NCBI GenBank assembly: GCA_963703235.1
Contig: OY969802.1
Span: 930,001 to 994,000, forward strand
DNA from: VRUE01 sp963703235
GTDB lineage: Bacteria; Actinomycetota; Thermoleophilia; Solirubrobacterales; 70-9
Length of the DNA stretch: 64,000 nucleotides
Reading direction: 5' to 3'
This document shows, one piece after another, positions 8,095 through 16,358 of this stretch; position 1 is the first letter of the stretch, and the number at the start of each line of letters is the position of its first letter. The notes under the pieces are model-generated. The model was not told where the DNA came from, made no database searches, and saw only the letters and a list, made by a program, of their open reading frames with translations. The translations under genes were made by a program, and so were the position numbers.

Positions 8095-8741
8095 CGCAGC
8101 GCCTCCGCCGCCGCCGGGACCAGTTCGGCGGCCCGCTCGAGCGGAATCTCCTCGCCGGCGTCCACCACCCGAAAGGGCCCGATCGCCGTGCGCCGCAGCC
8201 GCGCGCAGTAGGCGTCCTGCAGTGTCTCGATCAGGGTGCGGACGTAGGTGCCGGTGGAGCACTCGATCTCGTACTCGGCGCTCTCCCCCTCGTGGCCGAG
8301 CAGCTCGGCACGGTAGACCTCGACCTCGCGCATGGGCGTCTCAACCTCCTCGCCGCGGTGCGCCTTGCGGTAGAGGCGCTCGCCGCCGACCCGCACGGCC
8401 GAGGTCATCGGCACCCGCTGGCGGACCCGACCGGTTGGCAGTTGCAGGGATGCGGGGACCTTGCCGGTCTCGCTCAGGTCGCCTTCGGGGTCGCCGGTGC
8501 TGGAACGCCAGCCGAGACGGGCCGTCGCCCGGTAGGTCTTCGGCAACTCGGTGAGGAAACGCTGCAGCCGGGTCGCCCGCCCGAGCAGGACCAGCAGCAA
8601 CCCGGTCGCAAAGGGATCGAGGGTGCCGGCGTGCCCCGCCTTGCAGCCGCGCTCGCGTCGCACCTGGAGGACCATGTCGTGCGAGGTTATCCCGGCCGGC
8701 TTGTCGCAGAGCAGCACCGACGACGGGACCTCGCCGGCCAT
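8091..8741 (-). CDS. truB: tRNA pseudouridine-55 synthase, short form
   Basis: Converts U55 of tRNA to pseudouridine. 216 residues from ATG 8741 (MAGEVPSSVLLCDKPAG). The catalytic aspartate lies in HAGTLDPFATG near residue 40, and the TYRATARLG and STGTYVRTL motifs are present. The protein stops soon after the catalytic domain, so the C-terminal PUA-like domain found in most TruB proteins (about 300 residues) is missing. It lies 1 bp from nrnA and overlaps ribF by 4 bp. Confidence 0.93.
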   Translation of the reverse strand: MAGEVPSSVLLCDKPAGITSHDMVLQVRRERGCKAGHAGTLDPFATGLLLVLLGRATRLQRFLTELPKTYRATARLGWRSSTGDPEGDLSETGKVPASLQLPTGRVRQRVPMTSAVRVGGERLYRKAHRGEEVETPMREVEVYRAELLGHEGESAEYEIECSTGTYVRTLIETLQDAYCARLRRTAIGPFRVVDAGEEIPLERAAELVPAAAEALR

Positions 8742-8742
8742 C

Positions 8743-9747
8743 CTAAGAGCCGAGCTCGACCTTGACCTCGCCGCAGAGGAACTCGACCAGCTGCTCGAGC
8801 TCGAGGTCGGTCGAGAAGCCGGCCGCCCGCTTGTGGCCGCCGCCGCCGTGCAGGCGGGCGATCGCCGAGACGTCGACGTCACCGCTGCTGGAGCGCAGGC
8901 TGACCTTGCGGGCGGCGCGGCCGCGGTCGCCGAGGTCGCGGATCAGCGCCGCCACCCTCGCCCCCTCGACCGATCGCAGGTGGTCGATGATCCCCTCGGT
9001 CATCTCCTCCCCGGCGCCGCTGGCGGCGTAATCGGCGGCGGTGATGTAGGCGAGGACGAGAGCGCCGTCGCAGTGGCGCTGGATCCCGTCGAGCGCCCGC
9101 GAGAGCAGGCGCAGCTTCTCGGTCGGCACGTGCTCGTAGAGGCGGCGGTAGGTCTCGTCCACCGGCACTCCCGCTTCGATCAGCTCGGCGGCAATCCGGT
9201 GCGTACGCGCGTTGGTGTTCTCGTACATGAACTTGCCGGTGTCGGTGACGAGGCCCACGTAGAGCGCCGAGGCCATCTCGGGCGTTATCTCGACCCCGAG
9301 CAGGATCGCCAGCTCGTAGACGATCTCCGCCGTGCAGGAGGCTTCGACGTCGACCAGGTTGACGTCGCCGAAGAGGGTGTTGTCGTGGTGGTGGTCGATG
9401 TTGAGCCGCAGGTTGTTCCCGTCGGCGAGGAAGTCGACCGGCATGCGGTCGATGTTGCCGCAGTCGAGGAAGACGACGACGCGGTCGCTCATGTCCGCCG
9501 GCGGCTCGTGGAAGACCTCCTCCAGCGGCAGGAAGCGGTACTCGATCGGCAGCGGGAACTCCTTCGCGGTGAGGAACATCACCGAGTCCTTGCCGAGCTG
9601 GATCAGCAGGTGGTGCATGCCGAGCAGCGAGCCGAGGGCGTCGCCGTCGGGCCCCTCGTGGGCGGTCAGGAGGAAGCGCTCGTTGTCGCGGATCTCGGCC
9701 GCGACCCGCTCGATCGCCGAGGCGCCGATGTCGGTCGTCTCGCTCAC
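8743..9747 (-). CDS. nrnA: DHH/DHHA1 phosphoesterase, NrnA-like (oligoribonuclease / pAp phosphatase)
   Basis: Predicted to degrade very short RNAs and 3'-phosphoadenosine 5'-phosphate. 334 residues. The DHH domain has HEGPDGDALGS near 30-40, DCGNIDR near 105 and the DHHHD metal motif near 127; the DHHA1 domain ends with GGGHKRAAGF near 305. The gene lies between rbfA and truB with short overlaps, the standard position of this phosphoesterase in actinobacteria. Confidence 0.93.
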   Translation of the reverse strand: MSETTDIGASAIERVAAEIRDNERFLLTAHEGPDGDALGSLLGMHHLLIQLGKDSVMFLTAKEFPLPIEYRFLPLEEVFHEPPADMSDRVVVFLDCGNIDRMPVDFLADGNNLRLNIDHHHDNTLFGDVNLVDVEASCTAEIVYELAILLGVEITPEMASALYVGLVTDTGKFMYENTNARTHRIAAELIEAGVPVDETYRRLYEHVPTEKLRLLSRALDGIQRHCDGALVLAYITAADYAASGAGEEMTEGIIDHLRSVEGARVAALIRDLGDRGRAARKVSLRSSSGDVDVSAIARLHGGGGHKRAAGFSTDLELEQLVEFLCGEVKVELGS

Positions 9748-10085
9748 TCCTCCTCCTCTTCCAGGAGCTGCGAGATCCGCATCCCCTGCTCGACCGTCGG
9801 GTCGTAGTGAAAGGAGACGGTCGGCGTCCGCTTCATCCGCGTCTCGGCCGCGATCTTGGCCTGGATCACTCCGTGCGAGGCGCGCAGGCCGGTGAGCGTC
9901 GCCTCGCGCGCCTCCTCGTCGCCGAGCACGCTGACGTGCACCTTGGCGGTGCGCAGGTCTGGGCTGGTTTCAACCGAGGTCACGGTGACGAAACCGATCC
10001 GAGGATCGCTCAGATCGGTGGCGATGGCGGCGCCGACCACCTCGCGAAGCACCTCGTTGATGCGGCGCATGCGAGGCGAGGGCAT
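9744..10085 (-). CDS. rbfA: Ribosome-binding factor A
   Basis: 30S maturation factor of the KH-like RbfA family (113 residues). The N-terminal MRRINEVLREVVGAAI, the DPRIGFVTVTSVETSPDLRTAKV strand region and the C-terminal PTVSFHYDPTVEQGMRI region match the family. It overlaps nrnA by 4 bp and lies 1 bp from infB, within the rimP-nusA-infB-rbfA translation operon. Confidence 0.96.
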   Translation of the reverse strand: MPSPRMRRINEVLREVVGAAIATDLSDPRIGFVTVTSVETSPDLRTAKVHVSVLGDEEAREATLTGLRASHGVIQAKIAAETRMKRTPTVSFHYDPTVEQGMRISQLLEEEEE

Positions 10086-10086
10086 C

Positions 10087-12327
10087 CTACTCCAGCGTCT
10101 GCTCGACCTGCTTGGTGCGGAAGAACTCCAACACGTCGCCCTCCTTGACGTCGGCGTAGCCCTCGAGGACGACTCCGCACTCCTGTCCCTCCTCGACCTC
10201 CTGCACGTCGTCTTTGAAGCGTCGCAAGGAGCCGAGCCTGCCGTCCCAGATCACCGTCCCCTCGCGGACCAGGCGGACGCTGGCGTCGCGACTGACTTTG
10301 CCCTCGCTGACGATGCAGCCGGCGATGCGGCCGACCTTGGAGGCCTTGAAGGTCTGTTTGATCTCGGCCTCGCCGAGCGTCTCCTCGACCTCGACCGCCT
10401 CCAGCATGCCCTCCATCGCGTTGCGGAGGTCTTCGGTGATTTTGTAGATGACCGAGTAGGTGCGGACGTCGACGCCCTCGCGGTCGGCGGCTTTGCGGGC
10501 GTCGGCCAGGGGCCTGACGTTGAAGCCGATCACGATCGCGTCGGAGGCCGAGGCCAGCATCACGTCGGACTCGTTGATGCCGCCGGTCTGGGAGTGGATG
10601 ACGTTGATCCCGACCTGCTCCTGCGGGACTTTGGCCAGCTCGTCCTGGAGCGCCTCCAGCGAACCGGCGACGTCCGCCTTGAGGACGATGTTGAGCTCCT
10701 TGATGTCGCCTTCCTGGGCCCGCGAGAAGACCTCCTCGAGGCTGACCTTGCGGGCCTGGCGGCGGGCCAGGGCCTCGGTCTTGAGGCGGTTGGCGCGCTC
10801 GCCCGCAAGCTGGCGGGCACGGCGGTCGTTCTCGACCGCGCGCACGTGCTCGCCGGCCTCGCAGACGCCATCGAACCCGAGCACCTCCACCGGCATCCCT
10901 GGCCCGGCCTGCTCGACGCGGTCGCCGGTGAAGTCGCTCATCGCACGCACCTTGCCCCACTGCGGGCCGGCGACCAGCGCGTCGCCGACCTTCAGCGTTC
11001 CGCGCTGGACGAGGATGCTGACGACGGGGCCGCGACCGGGGTCGAGCTGGGACTCGATCACGGTGCCGGAGGCGGGCGCGTCGGGGTTGGCGCCGAGCTC
11101 CTCCAGCTCGGTGACGAGCAGGATCATGTCGAGCAGGTTGTCGAGGCCCTCGCGTGTCTTCGCCGAGACGTCGCAGTAGACCGTCTCTCCACCCCAGTCC
11201 TCCGGCGTGAGGCCGTCGGCGGAAAGCTCGTTGCGGACGCGGTCGGGTTGCGCGCCCTCCTTGTCGATCTTGTTGACGGCGATCAGGATCGGCACGTCGG
11301 CGGCGCGGGCGTGGTCGATCGCCTCCTTGGTCTGCGGCATCACCCCGTCGTCGGCGGCGACGACGACGACGGCGACGTCGGTGACCCTGGCGCCGCGCGC
11401 CCGCATCGCGGTGAAGGCGGCGTGGCCGGGCGTGTCGAGGAAGGTGATCGTCTTCTCCTCGTGGTGGACCTGGTAAGCGCCGATGTGCTGGGTGATCCCG
11501 CCCGCCTCGCCGGCGGCGACCTCGGTCTCGCGGATCGCGTCCAGCAGCGAGGTCTTGCCGTGGTCGACGTGGCCCATCACGGTGACCACCGGCGGCCGCG
11601 GCTCGAGGCTCTCCTCGGCGTCTTCGAACTCCGGCGCCTCGGGCTCCTCCTCGGCGGCGGTGACGATCTCGACCTTGCGGTCGTACTCCTCGGCGATCGC
11701 CCGCACCGAGTCGTCGGTGAGGGTCTGGGTCAGGGTCGCCATCTCCCCCATCATCATCAGCTTCTTGATCACCTCGGCGCTGCCGAGACCGAGCAGCTCA
11801 GCCACCTCGCGCACGGTGGCGCCCGACTGGACCTTGGTCGCCTCCGGCTCCGCGGGCGCCTCGTCGCTTTTGGGCGGCGGCTCCTCCAGCAGCGGCCGAC
11901 GGCGGCGTCCGCCGCGACGGCGCGGAGGCCGCTGCGGCGGCGGCCCGCCCATCTGGTCGCGCCGCGCCGCCTGCGAGTCGATCACAACGCGGCGTTTCTT
12001 GGTCGCCCCCGATGCTTTTTTCGCAGCCGGTTTGGCCGCTGGCTTGGCGGGCGCAGGCTCGCTTTTTGGAGCGGCGGCCGGCTTCGGCTCGGTGACCTTC
12101 GGCTTGGCAGCCGGCTTGGCCTCGGTCTTCGGTTTCGTCGCCGTCGCGGTGGCCGCAACCCCATCGCCGTCGCCGCCCGCGGCGGAAAGCGCCTTCAGCG
12201 CGTCGCTTTCCTCGACGCTCGACGCGGCCGCTTTCGCTTCGACGCCAGCGGCTTTCAGCGCCGCCAGCAGCTCTTTGCTGGTGACGCCTTTCGCCTTGGC
12301 GATCTCGTGAACGCGCTTCTTGGCCAC
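10087..12327 (-). CDS. infB: Translation initiation factor IF-2
   Basis: GTPase that brings initiator tRNA to the 30S subunit (746 residues). An IF2 N-terminal helical domain occupies roughly residues 3-50, followed by an Ala/Lys/Pro-rich linker and a basic patch, then a second IF2_N domain near 170-215. The GTPase domain has GHVDHGKT (G1) near 250, DTPGH (G3) and NKIDK (G4). It starts with a GTG whose G is shared with the TAG stop of nusA. Confidence 0.97.
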   Translation of the reverse strand: MAKKRVHEIAKAKGVTSKELLAALKAAGVEAKAAASSVEESDALKALSAAGGDGDGVAATATATKPKTEAKPAAKPKVTEPKPAAAPKSEPAPAKPAAKPAAKKASGATKKRRVVIDSQAARRDQMGGPPPQRPPRRRGGRRRRPLLEEPPPKSDEAPAEPEATKVQSGATVREVAELLGLGSAEVIKKLMMMGEMATLTQTLTDDSVRAIAEEYDRKVEIVTAAEEEPEAPEFEDAEESLEPRPPVVTVMGHVDHGKTSLLDAIRETEVAAGEAGGITQHIGAYQVHHEEKTITFLDTPGHAAFTAMRARGARVTDVAVVVVAADDGVMPQTKEAIDHARAADVPILIAVNKIDKEGAQPDRVRNELSADGLTPEDWGGETVYCDVSAKTREGLDNLLDMILLVTELEELGANPDAPASGTVIESQLDPGRGPVVSILVQRGTLKVGDALVAGPQWGKVRAMSDFTGDRVEQAGPGMPVEVLGFDGVCEAGEHVRAVENDRRARQLAGERANRLKTEALARRQARKVSLEEVFSRAQEGDIKELNIVLKADVAGSLEALQDELAKVPQEQVGINVIHSQTGGINESDVMLASASDAIVIGFNVRPLADARKAADREGVDVRTYSVIYKITEDLRNAMEGMLEAVEVEETLGEAEIKQTFKASKVGRIAGCIVSEGKVSRDASVRLVREGTVIWDGRLGSLRRFKDDVQEVEEGQECGVVLEGYADVKEGDVLEFFRTKQVEQTLE

Positions 12328-13787
12328 TAAGCCTGCTCAGCCTCCTCGGCCACAGTCTCGGGCTCCTCGGCGTCGACTTCCGCAACGGTCTCTTCCTCCG
12401 GCTCGGCGACCGGCTCTTCGAACTGGCTTTCGGCCCGCTCGACGATCTCGGCGACCTGGCCTTCGTCGGCGGCGGAGTCGGCGAGGATCGCGATCTCGGC
12501 CTCCTCAAGCGGGGCGAGGACGGCGATCTGGTTGGTCTCGAAGCGGCCCAGCGCCTGGTGCTGGGGCAGTCCGCAGTAGGAGGAGTCAGCGATCGCGGCG
12601 TTGGGACAGCGGCGGCCGTTGGCGAGCACGGCCATGCAGTGGCCGTCGGACGGCTCTTCCCCCTCGTACTCCACCTCCTCTTCCTCGGAGGCGAACTCCG
12701 TCTCCGACTTGATGTCCACGCGCCAGCCGGTCAGACGTGCGGCAAGGCGGGCGTTCTGGCCGTCGCGGCCGATCGCCAGCGAAAGCTGGTCGTCGGGGAC
12801 GATCACCGTTGCCTGGCGCCCCTCGTCGTCGACGATTACCTCGCGCACCCGCGCCGGCGAGAGCGCCTTGGCGACGAAGCGGGCCGGCTCGTCGTTGTGC
12901 GGGATGATGTCGATCTTCTCGCCACGCAGCTCCGAGACGACCATCCGCACCCGCGAGCCGCGGGGGCCGACGCAGGCGCCGACCGGGTCGACGCCGTCGG
13001 CGTGCGAGACGACCGCGATCTTCGAGCGGTAGCCGGGCTCGCGGGCGACGCCGACGATCTCGACCAGCTTGTCGGCGATCTCGGGGACCTCCATCTCGAA
13101 CAGGCTCTTGATCAGCTCCGGGCTGCGCCGCGAGACTACGATCGCCGGGCCTTTGGTCGAGTCGGAGACGTCGGTGATCACGGCCTTGACCCGCATGCCG
13201 TGGTCGTAGCGCTCGTTGTAGACCTGCTCGGACTTCGGCAGCAGCGCCTCGACCCGCTCGCGCAGCTGGACCAGCGTGTAGCGCTTGTCGGACTGCTGGA
13301 TGATCCCGGTGATCAGCTCGCCGACCCGGTCCTGGTACTCCTCGAACATCATCATCCGTTCCGCCTCGCGGATCCGCTGCAGGATCACCTGCTTCGCCGT
13401 CTGGGCGGCGATCCGGCCGAAGTCTTCGGGGGTGACGTCACGCGAGGAGATCTGGTCCTCGTACGGAGCCAGCGTCTCCGGGTCGAGCTCGGGCTCCTCG
13501 AGCTCTTTCAGCTCGCCCGTCTCGGGGTCGATCTCGCGCTCTTCCTCTTCCTGAGCCGCGGTCGCCTCGGCCAGCAGCTTCTCCTCCAGCTCCGGCGGCA
13601 GGATCAGTTCGAAGACGCGGAAGTCGCCGGTTTCGTGGTCGAGGTCGACGCGGGCGTATTTAGCCGCACCCGGCGTCTTTTTGTAGGCGGAGAGCAGTGC
13701 GTCGGCCAGCGCGTCCATCAGCTTGTCGGCGGAGATCCCCTTCTCCTGCTCGAGCGCCTTGATTGCTTCGACGATCTCCTTGCTCAC
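12327..13787 (-). CDS. nusA: Transcription elongation factor NusA with an extra Cys/His motif
   Basis: Pausing, termination and antitermination factor (486 residues from GTG 13787; GAGGAG lies 6-11 nt upstream). The N-terminal RNAP-binding domain (1-130) has an acidic insertion near 75-115, S1 is near 155-225, KH1 with GPRGSR near 274 and KH2 with IGRDGQNARLA at 339-349. Unusually, residues 384-410 carry Cys-x9-Cys-x10-Cys-x4-His, which looks like a small zinc knuckle appended after KH2, followed by a Glu-rich acidic tail. Overlaps rimP by 4 bp. Confidence 0.95.
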   Translation of the reverse strand: MSKEIVEAIKALEQEKGISADKLMDALADALLSAYKKTPGAAKYARVDLDHETGDFRVFELILPPELEEKLLAEATAAQEEEEREIDPETGELKELEEPELDPETLAPYEDQISSRDVTPEDFGRIAAQTAKQVILQRIREAERMMMFEEYQDRVGELITGIIQQSDKRYTLVQLRERVEALLPKSEQVYNERYDHGMRVKAVITDVSDSTKGPAIVVSRRSPELIKSLFEMEVPEIADKLVEIVGVAREPGYRSKIAVVSHADGVDPVGACVGPRGSRVRMVVSELRGEKIDIIPHNDEPARFVAKALSPARVREVIVDDEGRQATVIVPDDQLSLAIGRDGQNARLAARLTGWRVDIKSETEFASEEEEVEYEGEEPSDGHCMAVLANGRRCPNAAIADSSYCGLPQHQALGRFETNQIAVLAPLEEAEIAILADSAADEGQVAEIVERAESQFEEPVAEPEEETVAEVDAEEPETVAEEAEQA

Positions 13788-14044
13788 GGCTTCTCCTCGG
13801 TCGGGTCGGAAGTTGGACTGGCGCGGCGATGCTTGGGGCCTGGGGAAGAGACCTCGAGCGAGTACTCGGTGCGCAGCTCGGTGAGGTGCTTGGTCACCCG
13901 TTCGCAAAGCGCCAGGTCGACACCGCCGGGGTGATCGATGAAGAGGCGCAGCGATTCGACTCCCGGCTGCTCGAGCGCGACCAGGTCGAGCTCGGAGTCG
14001 AGCTCGACGAGTTGCTGCTGAATGCTCTCCTTGAGATCTTCCAT
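13784..14044 (-). CDS. rimP: RimP-like ribosome maturation factor, N-terminal domain only
   Basis: RimP helps 30S assembly. The 86-residue product matches the N-terminal RimP domain through LFIDHPGGVDLALCERVTKHL and the hallmark LEVSSPG near 62-68. Normal RimP proteins are about 150 residues and continue into an SH3-like C-terminal domain; here only about 18 low-complexity polar residues follow before the stop, which overlaps the nusA GTG by 4 bp. There is too little DNA before nusA to hide the missing domain in another frame, so it is genuinely short. Confidence 0.82.
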   Translation of the reverse strand: MEDLKESIQQQLVELDSELDLVALEQPGVESLRLFIDHPGGVDLALCERVTKHLTELRTEYSLEVSSPGPKHRRASPTSDPTEEKP

Positions 14045-14059
14045 GCCTGGTTCTGGCCG

Positions 14060-14084
14060 AAAAAAAAGTGGGCCAGGCCCACTT
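14060..14084 (-). terminator. Intrinsic terminator just upstream of rimP (likely attenuator)
   Basis: On the minus strand AAGTGGGCC-T-GGCCCACTT is followed by an uninterrupted run of T, a textbook intrinsic terminator. It ends only about 16 nt before the rimP start codon, while the best promoter (14119-14146) lies upstream of it. It therefore sits inside the rimP-nusA-infB leader and would stop transcription unless read through. Confidence 0.85.
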
Positions 14085-14118
14085 CTCGATACTGCTAGGG
14101 ACGATAAAGCTTGGGCTG

Positions 14119-14146
14119 AGTATAGCCCGCTGAGGCTTGCGGTCAG
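14119..14146 (-). promoter_or_regulatory. Sigma-70-like promoter for the rimP-nusA-infB operon
   Basis: TATACT (complement of 14119-14124) with a CTGACC -35-like hexamer (complement of 14141-14146) at 16-bp spacing, at the 3' end of coaBC. Transcription from here would give a leader of roughly 65 nt containing the terminator at 14060-14084. The -10 is strong; the -35 is moderate. Confidence 0.6.
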
Positions 14147-15387
14147 CGAACGCTGAAACCGGCTTTTCCGCGCAGCTGGTCTACCCGGTCCAGGATCGAG
14201 TCGGCGATGCTGTCCTTCGAGCTGCGCGGGACCGGCTTATCTCCGGAGCCGTCGACCAGGGTTACCGCGTTCTCGCCACTCTCGAAGCCGATGCCGGGAT
14301 CGGAGACGTCGTTGAGGACGATCAGGTCGGCGCCCTTGCGCTGGAGCTTCTCGCGGGCTCGCTCGACACCGTCGCCGTGTTCGGCCGCGAAGCCGACGAC
14401 GGTCTGTCCTTCGTTGCGGGCGGCGGCAAGGCCGGCGAGGATGTCCTCGGTCGGCTCCAGGTGGAGGTCGAGGCCGTCCTGGCGCTTCAGCTTGTCCGCT
14501 GCGACTTCGGCGGCGCGGAAGTCGGCGGGGGCGGCCGCCATCAGGAGGACGTGGCTGGCCGGAAACTCGGCGCGGGCGGCCTCGGCCAGCTCAGCGGCGG
14601 TCTCGACGTCGATGCGGCGGACGCCGGCCGGCTCGGGCAGGGCGACGTTGGCGGCGATCAGGGTGACATCGGCGCCGCGCCGCGCCGCCGATGCCGCCAG
14701 GGCCAGTCCCATGCGGCCGCTGGAGCGGTTGCCGAGGAAACGCACCGGGTCGATCGGCTCGCGGGTACCGCCGGCGGTGACCAGAACGCGCAAACCGTCC
14801 CAGGGGCGCTCGCCGCTGGGCAGCACCGCTTCGACGCGGGCGAGCAGGCGCGCCGGATCGGGAAGGCGACCCATTCCATGCTCGCCGCGCGAAGCGAGCG
14901 CCCCCTCCTCCGGCTCGATCGTCTCGACGCCGCGCTCGCGCAGCGTCGAGAGGTTGGCCTGGGTCGCCGCGTCGGCGTACATGCGGTCGTTCATCGCCGG
15001 CGCGACGAGGCGCGGGGCGGCGCAGGCGAGGAAGGAGGTGGTCAGCATCGAGTCGGCCATCCCGGCGGCCAGCCTGGCGAGCGTGTTGGCCGATGCCGGG
15101 ACGACCAGGTAGGCGTCGCAGTTGGCGGCGAGCTCGAGGTGGCCGATCGGGTCGTGCTCGGGGCGCGGGTCGCCCGGGAAGGCGCCGCGCAACGGGTCGC
15201 GCTCGAACTCGGAGGTGAGTACCGGCGCCCCGACGATGCCCTCGAAGGAGGCGGCGCCGACGAAGCGGCCGGCGGTCTCGGTCATCAGGACGCGGACGCC
15301 GTGGCCGGCGACGGTCGCGAGGCGGGCGAGCTCGAGCGCCTTGTAAGCGGCGATCCCGCCGCTTACGCCGAGCAGGATTCTGGCCAT
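14143..15387 (-). CDS. coaBC: Bifunctional phosphopantothenoylcysteine decarboxylase / synthetase
   Basis: Catalyses two steps of coenzyme A synthesis. 414 residues from ATG 15387, preceded by AGGAGGAG. The N-terminal flavin-dependent CoaC half has GVSGGIAAYKALELAR at 7-22 and the PAMNDRMY active-site block near 155; the CoaB half starts near residue 195 with VLVTAGGTREPIDPVRFL and has the ADKLKR segment. Lies downstream of rpoZ in the mihF-gmk-rpoZ-coaBC order typical of actinobacteria. Confidence 0.96.
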   Translation of the reverse strand: MARILLGVSGGIAAYKALELARLATVAGHGVRVLMTETAGRFVGAASFEGIVGAPVLTSEFERDPLRGAFPGDPRPEHDPIGHLELAANCDAYLVVPASANTLARLAAGMADSMLTTSFLACAAPRLVAPAMNDRMYADAATQANLSTLRERGVETIEPEEGALASRGEHGMGRLPDPARLLARVEAVLPSGERPWDGLRVLVTAGGTREPIDPVRFLGNRSSGRMGLALAASAARRGADVTLIAANVALPEPAGVRRIDVETAAELAEAARAEFPASHVLLMAAAPADFRAAEVAADKLKRQDGLDLHLEPTEDILAGLAAARNEGQTVVGFAAEHGDGVERAREKLQRKGADLIVLNDVSDPGIGFESGENAVTLVDGSGDKPVPRSSKDSIADSILDRVDQLRGKAGFSVR

Positions 15388-15409
15388 CTCTCCTCCTGAG
15401 GAAGCGGTT

Positions 15410-15643
15410 CTAGGCGCGGTACTCGTATTTGAGCTTGCCCTCGGCAAGCTCCTCGAGCGCCATTGAGAGGTAGTTGCGCTCGCCGCGGGTCTCGACCATC
15501 GGCGGCGGATACTCGCCGAAGCCGCCCTCGCTGAGGTTGTGGAAGTAGCTGTTTATCTGACGCGCTCGCTTCGCCGCGACGACGACCGCGGCGTAGTGCG
15601 AGTCGGCGTGCTCGAGGAGCTTGTCCACGCGTGGCTTGATCAT
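15410..15643 (-). CDS. rpoZ: RNA polymerase omega subunit
   Basis: Small RNAP assembly subunit (77 residues). The conserved VVVAAKRARQINSYFH segment near 20-35 and the ALEELAEGKLKYEY C-terminus match omega. It overlaps gmk by 4 bp and precedes coaBC by 22 bp. Confidence 0.93.
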   Translation of the reverse strand: MIKPRVDKLLEHADSHYAAVVVAAKRARQINSYFHNLSEGGFGEYPPPMVETRGERNYLSMALEELAEGKLKYEYRA

Positions 15644-16218
15644 TCGGCTCGGGAGTCTAGAGGTATCCCGAGCTCGGCGCGCACGATCTCCTCCAACTCA
15701 GCGGCCGCCCGCTCCAAGTCGTCGTTGACGATCCTGTGATCGAAGTCGCCCTGGGCGGCAAGCTCCACCTCCGCCACCTTCAGCCTGGCGTCGATGGCCG
15801 CGGGCGAATCGGCGCCTCGCGACTCGAGTCGTTGGCGCAGCACGGCGGGGTCGGGCGGAGCGATGAACACCTGGACCGACTCGCGCATCGCGGCACGGAC
15901 CTGACTCGCCCCCTGGACCTCGATCTCGAGCAGGACCGAGTGGCCTTGCTCGAGCCGCTTGGCGACCTCAGAGCGCAGCGTTCCGTAGCGGTTGCCGCTG
16001 TAGGTGGCGAACTCGAGGAAATCCTCGGCCGCGACCCGCCGGTCGAACTCCTCCGGCGAGAGGAAGTGGTAATCCCTCCCGTCGACCTCGTCCCCGCGCG
16101 GCTCCCGCGTGGTCGCCGAGACCGATAGCTCAAGGCCGGGAACGCGCGCCAGCAGAGTCGAGATCAGAGTTCCCTTCCCGACACCCGATGGGCCAGTGAT
16201 GACAAAGACTTTGGACAT
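15640..16218 (-). CDS. gmk: Guanylate kinase
   Basis: Phosphorylates GMP to GDP. 192 residues. The P-loop GPSGVGKGTL is at 7-16, and the GMP-binding TTREPRGDEVDGRDYHFL follows near 40-57. The ATG at 16218 directly abuts the foot of the family 2 element, and the sequence just upstream (CGGCCTCTAC) has no Shine-Dalgarno, so initiation may depend on the element or on another mechanism. Confidence 0.95.
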   Translation of the reverse strand: MSKVFVITGPSGVGKGTLISTLLARVPGLELSVSATTREPRGDEVDGRDYHFLSPEEFDRRVAAEDFLEFATYSGNRYGTLRSEVAKRLEQGHSVLLEIEVQGASQVRAAMRESVQVFIAPPDPAVLRQRLESRGADSPAAIDARLKVAEVELAAQGDFDHRIVNDDLERAAAELEEIVRAELGIPLDSRAE

Positions 16219-16358
16219 GTAGAGGCCGCGAAAACCAAGCAGATCGGCCGGACGCAGGGAGCGTGGCGTGCTCTGCACGCGAGCGACCGAGGAACTCGCG
16301 CTGCGCGCTCGCACCGCTCCTTTCGGTCGCTGGATGCGCCGGTTGCAGCGGCCTCTAC
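16219..16358 (+). repeat. Family 2 stem-core element, copy 1
   Basis: Foot arms 16219-16229 and 16348-16358 pair perfectly over 11 bp, then AACC/GGTT after a 3x3 internal loop. The core has GGACGCAGGGAG, a GCGTG-CTCTG-CACGC hairpin and AGCGACCGAGGA, plus an extra insert containing TCGGTCGCT that can pair with the core AGCGACCGA. The element fills the whole mihF-gmk gap, and the TAG stop of mihF lies inside its right arm. Confidence 0.78.

Noticed and set aside
7187..8100. FMN riboswitch for ribF
   Set aside because: ribF is internal to an operon (4-bp overlap with truB) and no aptamer motifs are present; the upstream-looking structures are downstream of ribF.
12000..12260. Ala/Pro/Lys-rich stretch in infB as a foreign insertion or repeat array
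   Set aside because: A low-complexity linker between IF-2 N-terminal domains is normal in actinobacteria.
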